Of a stretch of DNA of 18,877 bases, positions 7,798-15,213 are shown piece by piece; positions within the stretch are counted from its first letter, which is position 1, and every line of letters starts with the position of its first letter. This DNA comes from Magnetospirillum sp. (GTDB taxonomy: Bacteria > Pseudomonadota > Alphaproteobacteria > Rhodospirillales > Magnetospirillaceae), in the NCBI GenBank assembly GCA_016183945.1, contig JACPDP010000006.1, positions 1 through 18,877 of the forward strand, in the 5' to 3' direction. A program made the position numbers and the translations under genes. The notes beneath the pieces were generated by a model. It worked only from the letters and a program-made list of their open reading frames with translations, was not told where the DNA came from and made no database searches.

Positions 7798-8178
7798 CTA
7801 TGCCGGCGCCTCCACCGGCCTGACTCCGGCCAGGGCCAGGGCATTCGTCAGCGACTCACGGGTGATCGGCTTGATCAGCATGCCATCGAAGCCGCTGGCC
7901 TTGAAGCGGTCCAGTTCCTCCGGCAGCGCGTGGGCGGTGTAGGCGATGATCCGCCGGGCGACCCCCAGTTGGCGGATCATGCGACAGACCTCTTCGCCGG
8001 ACAGGCCCGGCATGCTGATGTCGAGCAACACCACATTCACCGGGCGCTCCCGGAGAGTCTCCAGGGCGGCGGACCCGTCCGCGGCCTGGGCGACATCCCA
8101 TCCGAGGCGCTGCAGCAGACGCGCTGCCAGCAAACGGTTGGCGGCATTGTCGTCGACGACCAAGGCAGTGTTCGTCAT
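7798..8178 (-). CDS. Single-domain response regulator (CheY-like receiver)
   Basis: 126 residues, essentially only a receiver domain: acidic pair D9-D10, phospho-acceptor D53 (VVLLDISMPG), T81 (AYTAH) and K103 (LIKPIT). There is no output domain, so it must act by protein contact or as a phosphorelay intermediate. The ATG at 8178 is preferred over the longer frame because GAGGAAGGGG lies immediately upstream. It is 28 bp downstream of the large sensor kinase gene, which is its most likely phosphodonor. This kinase has no receiver of its own, which fits a split hybrid arrangement. Confidence 0.92.
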   Translation of the reverse strand: MTNTALVVDDNAANRLLAARLLQRLGWDVAQAADGSAALETLRERPVNVVLLDISMPGLSGEEVCRMIRQLGVARRIIAYTAHALPEELDRFKASGFDGMLIKPITRESLTNALALAGVRPVEAPA

Positions 8179-8206
8179 CCCCTTCCTCGTTTCCCGGTCG
8201 CCAAAG

Positions 8207-10603
8207 TCAAGAGGCCATCCCCCGCCATTCGGGTTCAATGATGGGGAGTTCGAAACGGAATGTCGAGCCCTCGCCCGGCTGGGACGCCACCGAGATGGTC
8301 CCCCCCATCAGGCGGGCGAGGTGCAGCGCCAGGGCCAAGCCCAAACCCGTCCCCGAATGGCTGCGGGTCGAGAAATTTTCCAACTGGTGGAATTTCTCGA
8401 AGATGGCCTCGCGGGCACCATCGGGAATCCCTGGGCCGCTGTCGGCCACGGCGAAACACAGGCAACCGTCGGCGGCGGTCACCGTGACGTGGACGTAGCC
8501 ATGGTCCGTGAACTTGATGGCGTTGTTCAGCAGGTTGTGCAGCACCTGGCGCACCCGCGTGGGGTCGCCGACGATGCGGCCCGGCAGGTCGCCCGCCGTC
8601 TCCACCGTGAAATCGAGTCCCTTGGCGCGGGCCACCTGCTCGTGGGTGCCGGCGGTGCCGGCGATCATCGCCGCCAGATCGATGGGGACCCGTGCCAGTT
8701 CCAGCCGGCCGGCCTCGATCTTGGCGACATCCAGCAAGGTGTTGACCACCTCGAGCAGGTGCCGACCGTTGTCGAAGATGATCTGCGCGTGCTCGCGGTC
8801 CTCCTCGCCGGTGACGTCCTCGCGCAGCAGGTCGGCGAAGCCGAGGATGCCGTTCAGCGGCGTGCGCAGCTCGTGGCTGACATTGGCGAGGAATTCGCTC
8901 TTCAACCGGCTGACCTCCTCGGCGCGGCGGCGGGCCTCGTCGAGGCGCCGGACCGATTCGGCGACCGCGTCCGCCATGTGGTTGAGCGAGATGGCCAGCT
9001 CGCCCATCTCGTCGCGACTGGGCACCGCCAGGCGGTAGTCGAGATCGCCCTCCTGGAAGCGGCGGATGCCCACCAGCAGGGTGGTGACGCGGCGGGTCAG
9101 CAGCGAAGCCATCCATACCGCGATGCCGATGACGATGGCGCACATGGCGACGGTGGAGATGGAGAGCGTGCGGGCCAGGGCCTGCAACTGGCCGGCGATC
9201 ATGGCGAACACGCTTTGGCGCTTCTTGTTGAGCTGCTCCTCGCGTTCGCTCACCATGGCGTCGATGCGATCCTTGGCCTCGGTGGCGGCGCGGTGGAAGT
9301 CGTCGATGTTGGCGCCGACGGTGACGAAGCCGAAGCCGCGCGGGGTGGCGGCGTAGCGGCCGGTGTAGTACGGGATGGTGGCCGCCGTGGTCAGCTTCCA
9401 CAGCCCGCTCCAGAAGATGGCGAACGACCCCGAGCCGCCATTCCGGGTCAGGTCCATCCACCCCACGCATTGCGGCGCGAAGTTGAGATAGCGGCAGTCC
9501 AGGCCGAGCTCGCCCGTCCTGATGGATTCCAGCGACGGCTTGCGGGCGCGCGACTGGTCGCGAAAGGTGGGAGTCTGCGCCAGGTAGTCGCGGATGGGCA
9601 GCCCCGACCGGACCGAGCCGTAGAGGATCTCCTCGGGCGAGAACGCGTGCAGGTGCATCTCCGGCAACGCCCGCTTGATCGCGCGCACCAGGTCGACGTA
9701 ATAGCGGCCCTCCACCGCACCATCGACCACCACCGGCGTCGCCCAGCGCACGATGCCCTCGAACCGGCGGCCCACCGGATTTTCCATGCCGGCATAGGCG
9801 CTGTTACCGGGCTCGAAGGCGCGGCCCTTCTTCTCGGCCGAGATGGGGGTGTAGGCGCCGATCATATGGGTGGGGACATAGGCGCCGATCACCTCGGAGA
9901 CATAGATCTCCCCCGGCTTCAGCCGCCTCAGCTCGTCGAAATACGCCTCGGCCTTGACATAGGTGTTCTCGCGCCGCGACACGTCGCGCAACTCGGGCGC
10001 CATGGCCGGCGCGCTCGTCACCTTGACCCGCTCGCGGCCGTCCAGGCCGACGAACGTCATCTCGGCGAACAGCGGCTTCAGGCTGCGGATGCCACGGTGC
10101 TCGGGCGGTCGGTAATGAAAGTCGCGCTCGTTGTCCTTGGCCGAGGAGACGATGGCGGCCTGCGGCGGCTTTTCGCCAGCGGCCACCCAGCCGGAGCCGT
10201 CGGGGGAAACCACCCAGGCCTCGTGATCGGTGATCCAGCGCTGCCGGGCGGCGAGGAAGTCGCGGTAGGCCTTTTCGCTTGCCGGCAGGGCGGCGGCCTG
10301 CCGTACATCGCTGTCGCGGTCATAGAGGAAGGCGGCGACCGCGGCGGCGGCGTCGGTGGTCAGGCGTTCCATGGCCTCGCGCGAGGTGGCGTCCAGTGCC
10401 GTGATGGCGTCGGCGGTCATGGTCTCGCCGACCTCGGCGGTGGTCTTCTTCATGTCGACGGTCATCTCGGCGGTGGCCTCGGCCACCCGCTCAGCCAGAA
10501 GCTGGCCGGCCGACCAGGCGAACCATGCCAGCGCGACGAGCGGAACCACCTTGATCGCCACGAACAAGGCGATCAACTTGGTTCGGATGCTGAGTCGATT
10601 CAT
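8207..10603 (-). CDS. Membrane sensor histidine kinase with large periplasmic domain
   Basis: 798 residues from the ATG; a GTG three codons upstream (10612) is an alternative and has GGAG at a workable distance. Counted from that GTG: TM1 about 12-33, a periplasmic sensor of some 450 residues that looks like a double Cache domain (PGEIYVSEV at 233-241), TM2 about 485-505, HAMP about 505-560 (EGDLDYRL, DEMGEL), HisKA with H580 (SHELRTPLNG), and HATPase with N box around N693-N697, DSGPGIP (724-730) and GTGLGLA (754-760). It should autophosphorylate H580 on binding an extracellular ligand and pass phosphate to the adjacent receiver protein. Cache domains commonly bind amino acids or carboxylates, but the ligand here is unknown. 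Confidence 0.93.
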   Translation of the reverse strand: MNRLSIRTKLIALFVAIKVVPLVALAWFAWSAGQLLAERVAEATAEMTVDMKKTTAEVGETMTADAITALDATSREAMERLTTDAAAAVAAFLYDRDSDVRQAAALPASEKAYRDFLAARQRWITDHEAWVVSPDGSGWVAAGEKPPQAAIVSSAKDNERDFHYRPPEHRGIRSLKPLFAEMTFVGLDGRERVKVTSAPAMAPELRDVSRRENTYVKAEAYFDELRRLKPGEIYVSEVIGAYVPTHMIGAYTPISAEKKGRAFEPGNSAYAGMENPVGRRFEGIVRWATPVVVDGAVEGRYYVDLVRAIKRALPEMHLHAFSPEEILYGSVRSGLPIRDYLAQTPTFRDQSRARKPSLESIRTGELGLDCRYLNFAPQCVGWMDLTRNGGSGSFAIFWSGLWKLTTAATIPYYTGRYAATPRGFGFVTVGANIDDFHRAATEAKDRIDAMVSEREEQLNKKRQSVFAMIAGQLQALARTLSISTVAMCAIVIGIAVWMASLLTRRVTTLLVGIRRFQEGDLDYRLAVPSRDEMGELAISLNHMADAVAESVRRLDEARRRAEEVSRLKSEFLANVSHELRTPLNGILGFADLLREDVTGEEDREHAQIIFDNGRHLLEVVNTLLDVAKIEAGRLELARVPIDLAAMIAGTAGTHEQVARAKGLDFTVETAGDLPGRIVGDPTRVRQVLHNLLNNAIKFTDHGYVHVTVTAADGCLCFAVADSGPGIPDGAREAIFEKFHQLENFSTRSHSGTGLGLALALHLARLMGGTISVASQPGEGSTFRFELPIIEPEWRGMAS

Positions 10604-10655
10604 TGTCGGCACTGTGCCGTGCGCTCCGCATCTGAGTGCCGAATCCCGTGATGAG

Positions 10656-10683
10656 AGAATACATCAAAGGTATGTCTGAACAA
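10656..10683 (-). promoter_or_regulatory. Possible promoter for the sensor kinase gene
   Basis: On the minus strand TTGTTC (10678-10683) and TATTCT (10656-10661) are separated by 16 bp, about 40-50 bp before the kinase start, in a relatively AT-rich 138-bp gap. Match is moderate (TTG of the -35; four of six in the -10). Confidence 0.35.
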
Positions 10684-10750
10684 GATTTTTGGATCGCGCC
10701 GGACCGGCAGGATGGATCAGAGCCCGCTTTCCGGACCTTGCCCAACGCTG

Positions 10751-12421
10751 CTATCTCGGCCGGAACGCCACCAGCGTCATGTCGTCGCGGCGGCGCTCGC
10801 TGCCGCGCCACTCCTCCAGACGGGCGAACAAGGCATCGCGCTGCTCGGGCAGAGGCTTGCCGGCTGTGACGGCCAGGGTTTCCTGCAGACGGCGACGGCC
10901 GAACATGCGGCCGGCTTCTCCCCCCACCTGGTCGGTCAGCCCGTCGGTGGCCAGGTAGAAGGTTGTGCCCGGCCGGATCGGGATGCGATGGGTGGTGAAG
11001 GCGGCGTCATCCGGGGTGTCACGGTAGCCCAAGCTGGCCCGGTTGCCTTTCACCCGCGAGAATCTCGGGGCCAGCGGGCCGTCGGGCCCCTCCCCCACCA
11101 GCAGCGACAGATTGGCGCCGGCGAACACCACCTCCTGGGCGTCGAGGTCGAACACGCAGATACCGGCGTCGAGGCCATCGTCGGCGGGGGCATCGGGACG
11201 GTCCTGGCGCAACGCGCTCTTCACCAGCCGGCTTAAGGTGGCGAGCATGGCCGCCGGGTCCTCGTGACCATGGTGGTGGACGATACGGGCGAACACGGCG
11301 GCCACCACCGCCGTCATGAAGGCGCCGGGCACGCCGTGGCCGGTGCAGTCCATCACCGCCACCAGACCCTTGCGGCCGAAGCCGCCGGCCCAGTAATAGT
11401 CGCCACCGACGATGTCGCGCGGCCACCAGCCCACCGCCATGTCCGCCACCATGCCGGACAGCGCCGCCTCATCGGGCAGCAGGGCGGTCTGGATGCGCGA
11501 TGCGTAGCGGATGCCGTCCGAGATGAAGCGATTGGCCTGTTCAAGATCGCCGTTGGCGCGGTTCAGCTCCTCCTTCTCGCGCGCCAACTCCTGGGTGCGC
11601 TGCTGGACGCGCATCTCCAGGTTGCGCGCCAAGGCAGCCAACTCACCCTCGGCGGAGTCGCGGCCATCGAGGCCGCGCTGCGACTCGGCCAGCAGGGTAT
11701 TGACGGTGGCCACCAGCATGCCCAGTTCGTCGTGGCGGTGGCGGCCCGGCGGTTCGATGATGGAACCGCCGGGCTGCGCCGGATCAACCCTGGCGATGGC
11801 GCCGGTGATGCGCAGCAGCGGCTTGGTAATCAGCACGTAGAAGACCGCCACCACCAGGGCGCACAGCAGGGCCGTGCGCAGCGCCCCGGTGAAGGCGGCG
11901 CCGGTGACCTGGGCGAGGTAGCGGTTCATCAGGGTGCCGCCATCCAATTTCAGTTCGAGTTGGCCGACCTCGGAGGTGGTTCCATCCAGCGCGCGGGACT
12001 GCAACGCCAATTTGTAGTCGGAAATGCCGCCAAACAGTCGTCCGGCCAGCCAGGGCAGCGAGGTTGGCGCGGCGGGACGCTGGAACTGGCCGAGCACGCC
12101 GCCATAGTTGTCGCTGAGAGTCACCGCCAGCACGCCGTTGTCCAGCGCCAACCCGGCGGCAACCTCACCGGCAAGATCGCTGGACAGCTGGTAGGCGGCC
12201 TCCTCGGCCAGTCCCCGCACCAGGGCGAGGTCGGCGGTGGTCCTCTCGACCACCTGCCGGCGCATGGTGCGATAATCGGACGCCAGATCCCACGCCCCCG
12301 CCGCCAGCCCGAGGCCGAGCGCGATGATGAGGGTGGCGACCGCCTGCTTGAACAGCAGCCCCTGGAAAGCACCTCCGGCGGGGCGGACGACACCCACCGT
12401 GGGCGGCACGTCATAACTCAA
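10751..12421 (-). CDS. SiaA-like membrane PP2C/SpoIIE serine phosphatase
   Basis: 556 residues. TM1 about 25-46, a periplasmic sensor of about 130 residues, TM2 about 181-202, HAMP about 198-250, a coiled coil (about 256-300, KEELNRANGDLEQANRF), then a SpoIIE/PP2C phosphatase domain (about 305-556). Metal-binding acidic residues are visible: D341 (VGGDYY), D358 (DCTGHGVPG), D493 (DGLTDQ) and D547 (DDMTL). The order matches SiaA of Pseudomonas, which dephosphorylates the regulatory phosphoprotein SiaC. A SiaB/SiaC pair lies nearby (13897-14852), so SiaC is the predicted substrate. The frame begins at TTG (12421) with GGGGGG a suitable distance upstream; a GTG at 12409 is an alternative. A good sigma70-like promoter lies upstream. 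Confidence 0.9.
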   Translation of the reverse strand: MSYDVPPTVGVVRPAGGAFQGLLFKQAVATLIIALGLGLAAGAWDLASDYRTMRRQVVERTTADLALVRGLAEEAAYQLSSDLAGEVAAGLALDNGVLAVTLSDNYGGVLGQFQRPAAPTSLPWLAGRLFGGISDYKLALQSRALDGTTSEVGQLELKLDGGTLMNRYLAQVTGAAFTGALRTALLCALVVAVFYVLITKPLLRITGAIARVDPAQPGGSIIEPPGRHRHDELGMLVATVNTLLAESQRGLDGRDSAEGELAALARNLEMRVQQRTQELAREKEELNRANGDLEQANRFISDGIRYASRIQTALLPDEAALSGMVADMAVGWWPRDIVGGDYYWAGGFGRKGLVAVMDCTGHGVPGAFMTAVVAAVFARIVHHHGHEDPAAMLATLSRLVKSALRQDRPDAPADDGLDAGICVFDLDAQEVVFAGANLSLLVGEGPDGPLAPRFSRVKGNRASLGYRDTPDDAAFTTHRIPIRPGTTFYLATDGLTDQVGGEAGRMFGRRRLQETLAVTAGKPLPEQRDALFARLEEWRGSERRRDDMTLVAFRPR

Positions 12422-12453
12422 GCGGACTTACCCCCCAACTTAGTGAGTGACGG

Positions 12454-12482
12454 AGTCTACACGCCCGCGCAGCGAGCTCCAA
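12454..12482 (-). promoter_or_regulatory. Sigma70-like promoter of the phosphatase gene
   Basis: On the minus strand TTGGAG (12477-12482), a 17-bp spacer and TAGACT (12454-12459) lie about 33 bp before the phosphatase start. Both hexamers match four of six consensus positions with ideal spacing. It lies in the divergent gap shared with the REC-GGDEF remnant. Confidence 0.45.
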
Positions 12483-12580
12483 GTCATCACATTTGGACAC
12501 ATCCTGCGCTAACTAGGGGGTTGTCTTCACGCGCTACCGCGGTGCACGCTGTACCGGATTCCGTCTTCGGGGACGCCTTG

Positions 12581-12868
12581 ATGAAGCAACGCCTCACCCT
12601 CCGCCCAGTGCGCCGCGACGCCACCGCGGACACAGCCGCTTGGCCGGTGCTGGTGGTGGACGACGAACCCGACATCTACGACATGACTCGCATCCTGCTG
12701 CGCGATCTGGCGTTCCAGGGCAGGGCGTTCGAGCTCATCAGCGCCTATTCGGCGGGGCAGGTCTTGGCCCAGCGCCCCGACATTCCGGTGGCCCTGCTGG
12801 CCGCCGCCGACGATGCCCTCTGCCGCGCCAAGCGCGAAGGCCGCGACCGCGTGGCGGTGGCGGAATAG
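12581..12868 (+). pseudogene. Truncated REC-GGDEF (diguanylate cyclase) remnant
   Basis: A 95-codon open frame with an intact ATG and a plausible ribosome-binding site (GGGGA), made of two pieces of a larger protein. Residues about 20-73 are the first half of a receiver domain (VLVVDDEPDIYDMTRILLRD...AQRPDIPVALL), closely resembling the receiver at the start of the REC-kinase encoded at 15214-16533. Residues 74-95 (AADDALCRAKREGRDRVAVAE) are the characteristic C-terminal end of a GGDEF domain. The phospho-acceptor Asp, the second half of REC and the GGDEF active site are all absent. The best reading is an in-frame internal deletion in a response-regulator diguanylate cyclase. It sits between siaA-like and siaBC-like genes but on the opposite strand. 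It cannot make c-di-GMP. Confidence 0.8.
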
Positions 12869-12883
12869 CGGGCTGCTCCCCGT

Positions 12884-13897
12884 CTACGGCGCCACCCGTG
12901 GAAAGACCAGGGTGAAGGCCGTCCCGTTGCCCACCGTGCTGTCGCAGGACAGCGTGCCCGACAGCGGGCCGGTGGCCAGATTGTAGGCGATGTGCAGGCC
13001 CAGGCCGGCACCGCCGCTGCCGCGCCGCGTGGTGAAGAAGGGGTCGAAGATACGCTTGAGGTTGTCCTCGGGGATGCCCTTGCCGTCGTCGGAATAGACC
13101 ATCCGCACCTGTTCGCCATCCAGCCGCGCCACCAGCGACAGCCGTCCCCGCCGGCCGGGCTCGTAGGCGTGCACCAGCGAGTTCATGACCAGATTGGTGA
13201 GAATCTGCGACAGCGCGCCAGGAAAACCATCCACCGTGATGCCCGGCTGGCTGTCCAGCTCCACCGTGTGGCCGCCCTGGCGCACACCGGGGCTGAGGCT
13301 GGACATGGTTTCTCCGATGACTGCGGCGAGGTCGAAGGGGCGGCGTTCGGCACTGGTGCGGTCCACCGCAACCTGCTTGAAGCTGCGGATCAGCGCCGCC
13401 GCCCGCTCGCAGTTGGCCAGCACCAGCCGCGAGGTGTCGCCGGCGGTGGCCATGAAGCGTTCGAACTCGTCGACGGCGATGTCGTCGGACTCGAACAGGC
13501 GGCGCATTTCGCGCACCGCATCGTCGAGGTGCGAGGCGCAGGACAGGGCGATCCCCACCGGCGTGTTGATTTCGTGCGCCACCCCGGCCACCAGCGCCCC
13601 CAGCGACGCCAACTTTTCCGATTGCACCAGACTCACCTGGGTCTCCTCCAGGCGGGCCAGGGCATCCTCGGCCTCGGTACGGCGGCGGTCCAATTCCTGG
13701 TTGAGGCTGGCCAGTTGGGCTTGCAGACGGTCGGACACCTTCACCAGACGGCGCTGTTCGCGCACGCTGCGGCGGAATGCCTCCACCAGGGCGGCGACGC
13801 CGTCCCGCACCTCCTCGGGCGAGGCGGCCAGTCGGAGCCGCAACGCCTCGGCCTCTTCGAGGACGCGGTCCTCGGCATCGAAAAGGTTAAAGGCCAT
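12884..13897 (-). CDS. Soluble sensor histidine kinase in siaBC-like operon
   Basis: 337 residues with no transmembrane segment. An N-terminal helical, coiled-coil region (about 10-95) leads to a HisKA domain with H108 (GVAHEINTPVG) and an HATPase domain with N239 (NLVMNSLVHA), DDGKGIP (270-276) and GGAGLGLHIA (295-304). It belongs to the HEINTP subgroup of cytoplasmic kinases related to NtrB/ZraS-type enzymes. Its start shares one base with the stop of the siaC-like gene (TGATG), so it is probably translated with it and works in the same pathway, perhaps reading or modifying SiaB/SiaC state. It has no neighbouring intact receiver; the truncated REC remnant immediately downstream on the other strand may be what is left of its partner (inference). 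Confidence 0.9.
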   Translation of the reverse strand: MAFNLFDAEDRVLEEAEALRLRLAASPEEVRDGVAALVEAFRRSVREQRRLVKVSDRLQAQLASLNQELDRRRTEAEDALARLEETQVSLVQSEKLASLGALVAGVAHEINTPVGIALSCASHLDDAVREMRRLFESDDIAVDEFERFMATAGDTSRLVLANCERAAALIRSFKQVAVDRTSAERRPFDLAAVIGETMSSLSPGVRQGGHTVELDSQPGITVDGFPGALSQILTNLVMNSLVHAYEPGRRGRLSLVARLDGEQVRMVYSDDGKGIPEDNLKRIFDPFFTTRRGSGGAGLGLHIAYNLATGPLSGTLSCDSTVGNGTAFTLVFPRVAP

Positions 13898-14289
13898 CAG
13901 CCGGCCCCCTGCGTCTCCACCAGATGGAAGGAGACGTGGGCGAGATCCTCCGAAAAGTCCTCGCCGAACTCCTTCATGGTCTCGTCGTCGGCGGCGTAGC
14001 GCCAGTTGACGGTCACCGGCGTACCGATGCCGGCGGCGCGGTCGAGCTGCTGAAAGATATTCATCAGGGCCTTGGCGCTGGAGCTGTTGAAGTACACCAG
14101 CTCGAAGTCGACACGCACCGGGTCACGGCCGCCACCAGCGAAGAATTCGTGGAGCCAGGCGAAGATCGGCCCGAATACCGCCGAGGCATCCTCGGGATAG
14201 GACTCGCCGCGGAGGGAGAGCGTCCGGGCGGCGGCATCGAACCGCACTTCGGGGGAGCGCTCGCCGGCATGGATGGTCAGGTTTTCCAT
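13897..14289 (-). CDS. siaC: SiaC family regulatory phosphoprotein (DUF1987)
   Basis: 130 residues from the ATG at 14289 (a TTG two codons upstream is also in frame). The core YFNSSSAKALMNIFQQLD (residues 67-84) is the hallmark of DUF1987/SiaC proteins, which resemble anti-sigma-factor antagonists. In Pseudomonas aeruginosa SiaC is phosphorylated by SiaB and dephosphorylated by SiaA, and the unphosphorylated form activates the diguanylate cyclase SiaD. The phospho-acceptor there is a threonine (Thr68 as I recall); here the aligned position is probably Ser69. The gene starts two bases after the siaB-like stop and its stop overlaps the kinase start. With the local cyclase gene decayed, its present effector is unclear. 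Confidence 0.9.
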   Translation of the reverse strand: MENLTIHAGERSPEVRFDAAARTLSLRGESYPEDASAVFGPIFAWLHEFFAGGGRDPVRVDFELVYFNSSSAKALMNIFQQLDRAAGIGTPVTVNWRYAADDETMKEFGEDFSEDLAHVSFHLVETQGAG

Positions 14290-14291
14290 GG

Positions 14292-14852
14292 TCAAATCAG
14301 CACCTTGAGGCAGAAGAATGTGGTATCGCCGTCGGCCGGCTCGAAGTCGAACTGGATGGGCTCGCTGGCGCGGCGGGCGATCTCGATCAGGCCGATGGTC
14401 GCCCCCTTGCTGTCCTCGTCCGGCGCCTCGCGCAGCTGTTCCTTGTAGAATGCCTTGATTTTTTCCGGGGACATGGCTTGCAGTTGGTCGAGGCGCCCCT
14501 TCAGCTTGGGAACATCGCTGCCGCGCATGGTATTGGCACAGACGATGAAGAAGCGTCCACCCTCGGTGCCGATGGCGATCATGCCCGAGGACAGCTCGAC
14601 ATTGCGTCCGCCCGGGGACGAACCGGCATGCAGCTTGTCGGCGGAATAGCGGATGATATTCTGCGCCTGCTCGACGAACACCGAGAACACCTTCTTGACG
14701 GTGGTGATGTCGGCGTCCTCGATGACCATCTTCTGGCGGAGGGCCTCACCCAGGGAATAGAGAATTCCCTCGGAGAGATAGCCGCTGAAGGAGAAGATGA
14801 TCCCTCTGTCATCCAGCTCTTTCTTGAAAGTTCGATACAACTGGGCAAGCAT
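14292..14852 (-). CDS. siaB: SiaB family protein kinase (DUF6272)
   Basis: 186 residues, a compact GHKL-type ATPase fold. EQAQNIIRYS (61-70) is the N-box with E61 and N65, GMIAIGTEGGRFFIVCANT (90-108) is the central strand pair, and KGATIGLIEIARRAS (149-163) is the glycine-rich ATP-lid/G2 equivalent. In the Sia pathway this kinase phosphorylates SiaC and opposes SiaA. AGGGA lies a suitable distance before the ATG. It is the first gene of a three-gene operon with siaC-like and soluble kinase genes. Its upstream region is now occupied by a palindromic mobile element, so its original promoter may have been replaced or displaced; no clear promoter is visible. Confidence 0.88.
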   Translation of the reverse strand: MLAQLYRTFKKELDDRGIIFSFSGYLSEGILYSLGEALRQKMVIEDADITTVKKVFSVFVEQAQNIIRYSADKLHAGSSPGGRNVELSSGMIAIGTEGGRFFIVCANTMRGSDVPKLKGRLDQLQAMSPEKIKAFYKEQLREAPDEDSKGATIGLIEIARRASEPIQFDFEPADGDTTFFCLKVLI

Positions 14853-14925
14853 CGGCGAATCCCTGGGCAGAAATGGTCAAACTAGTGCACTGATGCAGAC
14901 AGAGGATTCAACGCCTCTCCCAATT

Positions 14926-14957
14926 CGTCATGGCCGGACTTGATCCGGCCATCCACG
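14926..14957. repeat. Palindromic unit, left copy
   Basis: A 32-bp hairpin unit with arms GGCCGGA and TCCGGCC around CTTGA. It matches the inverted right copy at 15005-15036 in 30 of 32 positions. This type of unit (catggccgga...tccggccatccacg) is a familiar dispersed palindrome in alphaproteobacteria. Confidence 0.75.
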
Positions 14958-15004
14958 CTGGACCGCGAAATATACTGCGGAACCAATCGCTTATGCGGCG
15001 GCAA

Positions 15005-15036
15005 CGTGGATGCCCGGATCAAGTCCGGGCATGACG
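15005..15036. repeat. Palindromic unit, right copy (inverted)
   Basis: Inverted copy of the unit at 14926-14957. The two differences are a G/C and a C/G swap that pair with each other in the stem, so the hairpin is preserved (GCCCGGA/TCCGGGC). Confidence 0.75.
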
Positions 15037-15213
15037 GCGAGGAAAACCCCGGTATCTTTTGAATGAGTCTGTGCACTAGGATCGGCGCATCGGGCAAGAT
15101 CACATAGGGTGCCAGCGACCGCCCTACCGCCAGGCTGACCTCGCGCGCCTGACCCGGCGAGGCCGTCAGGCAGAGCAGGGCGGCGAACAGCGTGGCGAGA
15201 TGGCGGCGGTACG

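Larger units (their letters stand above)
14882..15079. mobile_element. MITE-like palindromic element, IS630-type ends
   Basis: A 198-bp element bounded by CTAGTGCAC (14882-14890) and its inverted copy GTGCACTAG (15071-15079). Just inside, both ends carry AGAC and ATTCAA blocks at slightly different spacing. Internally it holds two large inverted hairpin units (14926-14957 and 15005-15036). It has no transposase gene. If TA is the duplicated target, the ends are GTGCAC and the insertion site was CTAG, the preference described for IS630. It interrupts a secreted-protein gene after codon 46 and separates that operon from the siaB-like gene. It is therefore probably a non-autonomous IS630/mariner-type element; the exact family is unconfirmed. 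Confidence 0.6.

Noticed and set aside
7946..10651. 901-codon open frame on the plus strand
   Set aside because: Antisense shadow of the sensor kinase and receiver genes, whose motifs are all intact on the minus strand.
11264..12580. Long upstream extension of the REC-GGDEF remnant frame
   Set aside because: This part is antisense to the SiaA-like phosphatase and has shadow-type composition; the recognisable protein starts at the ATG at 12581.
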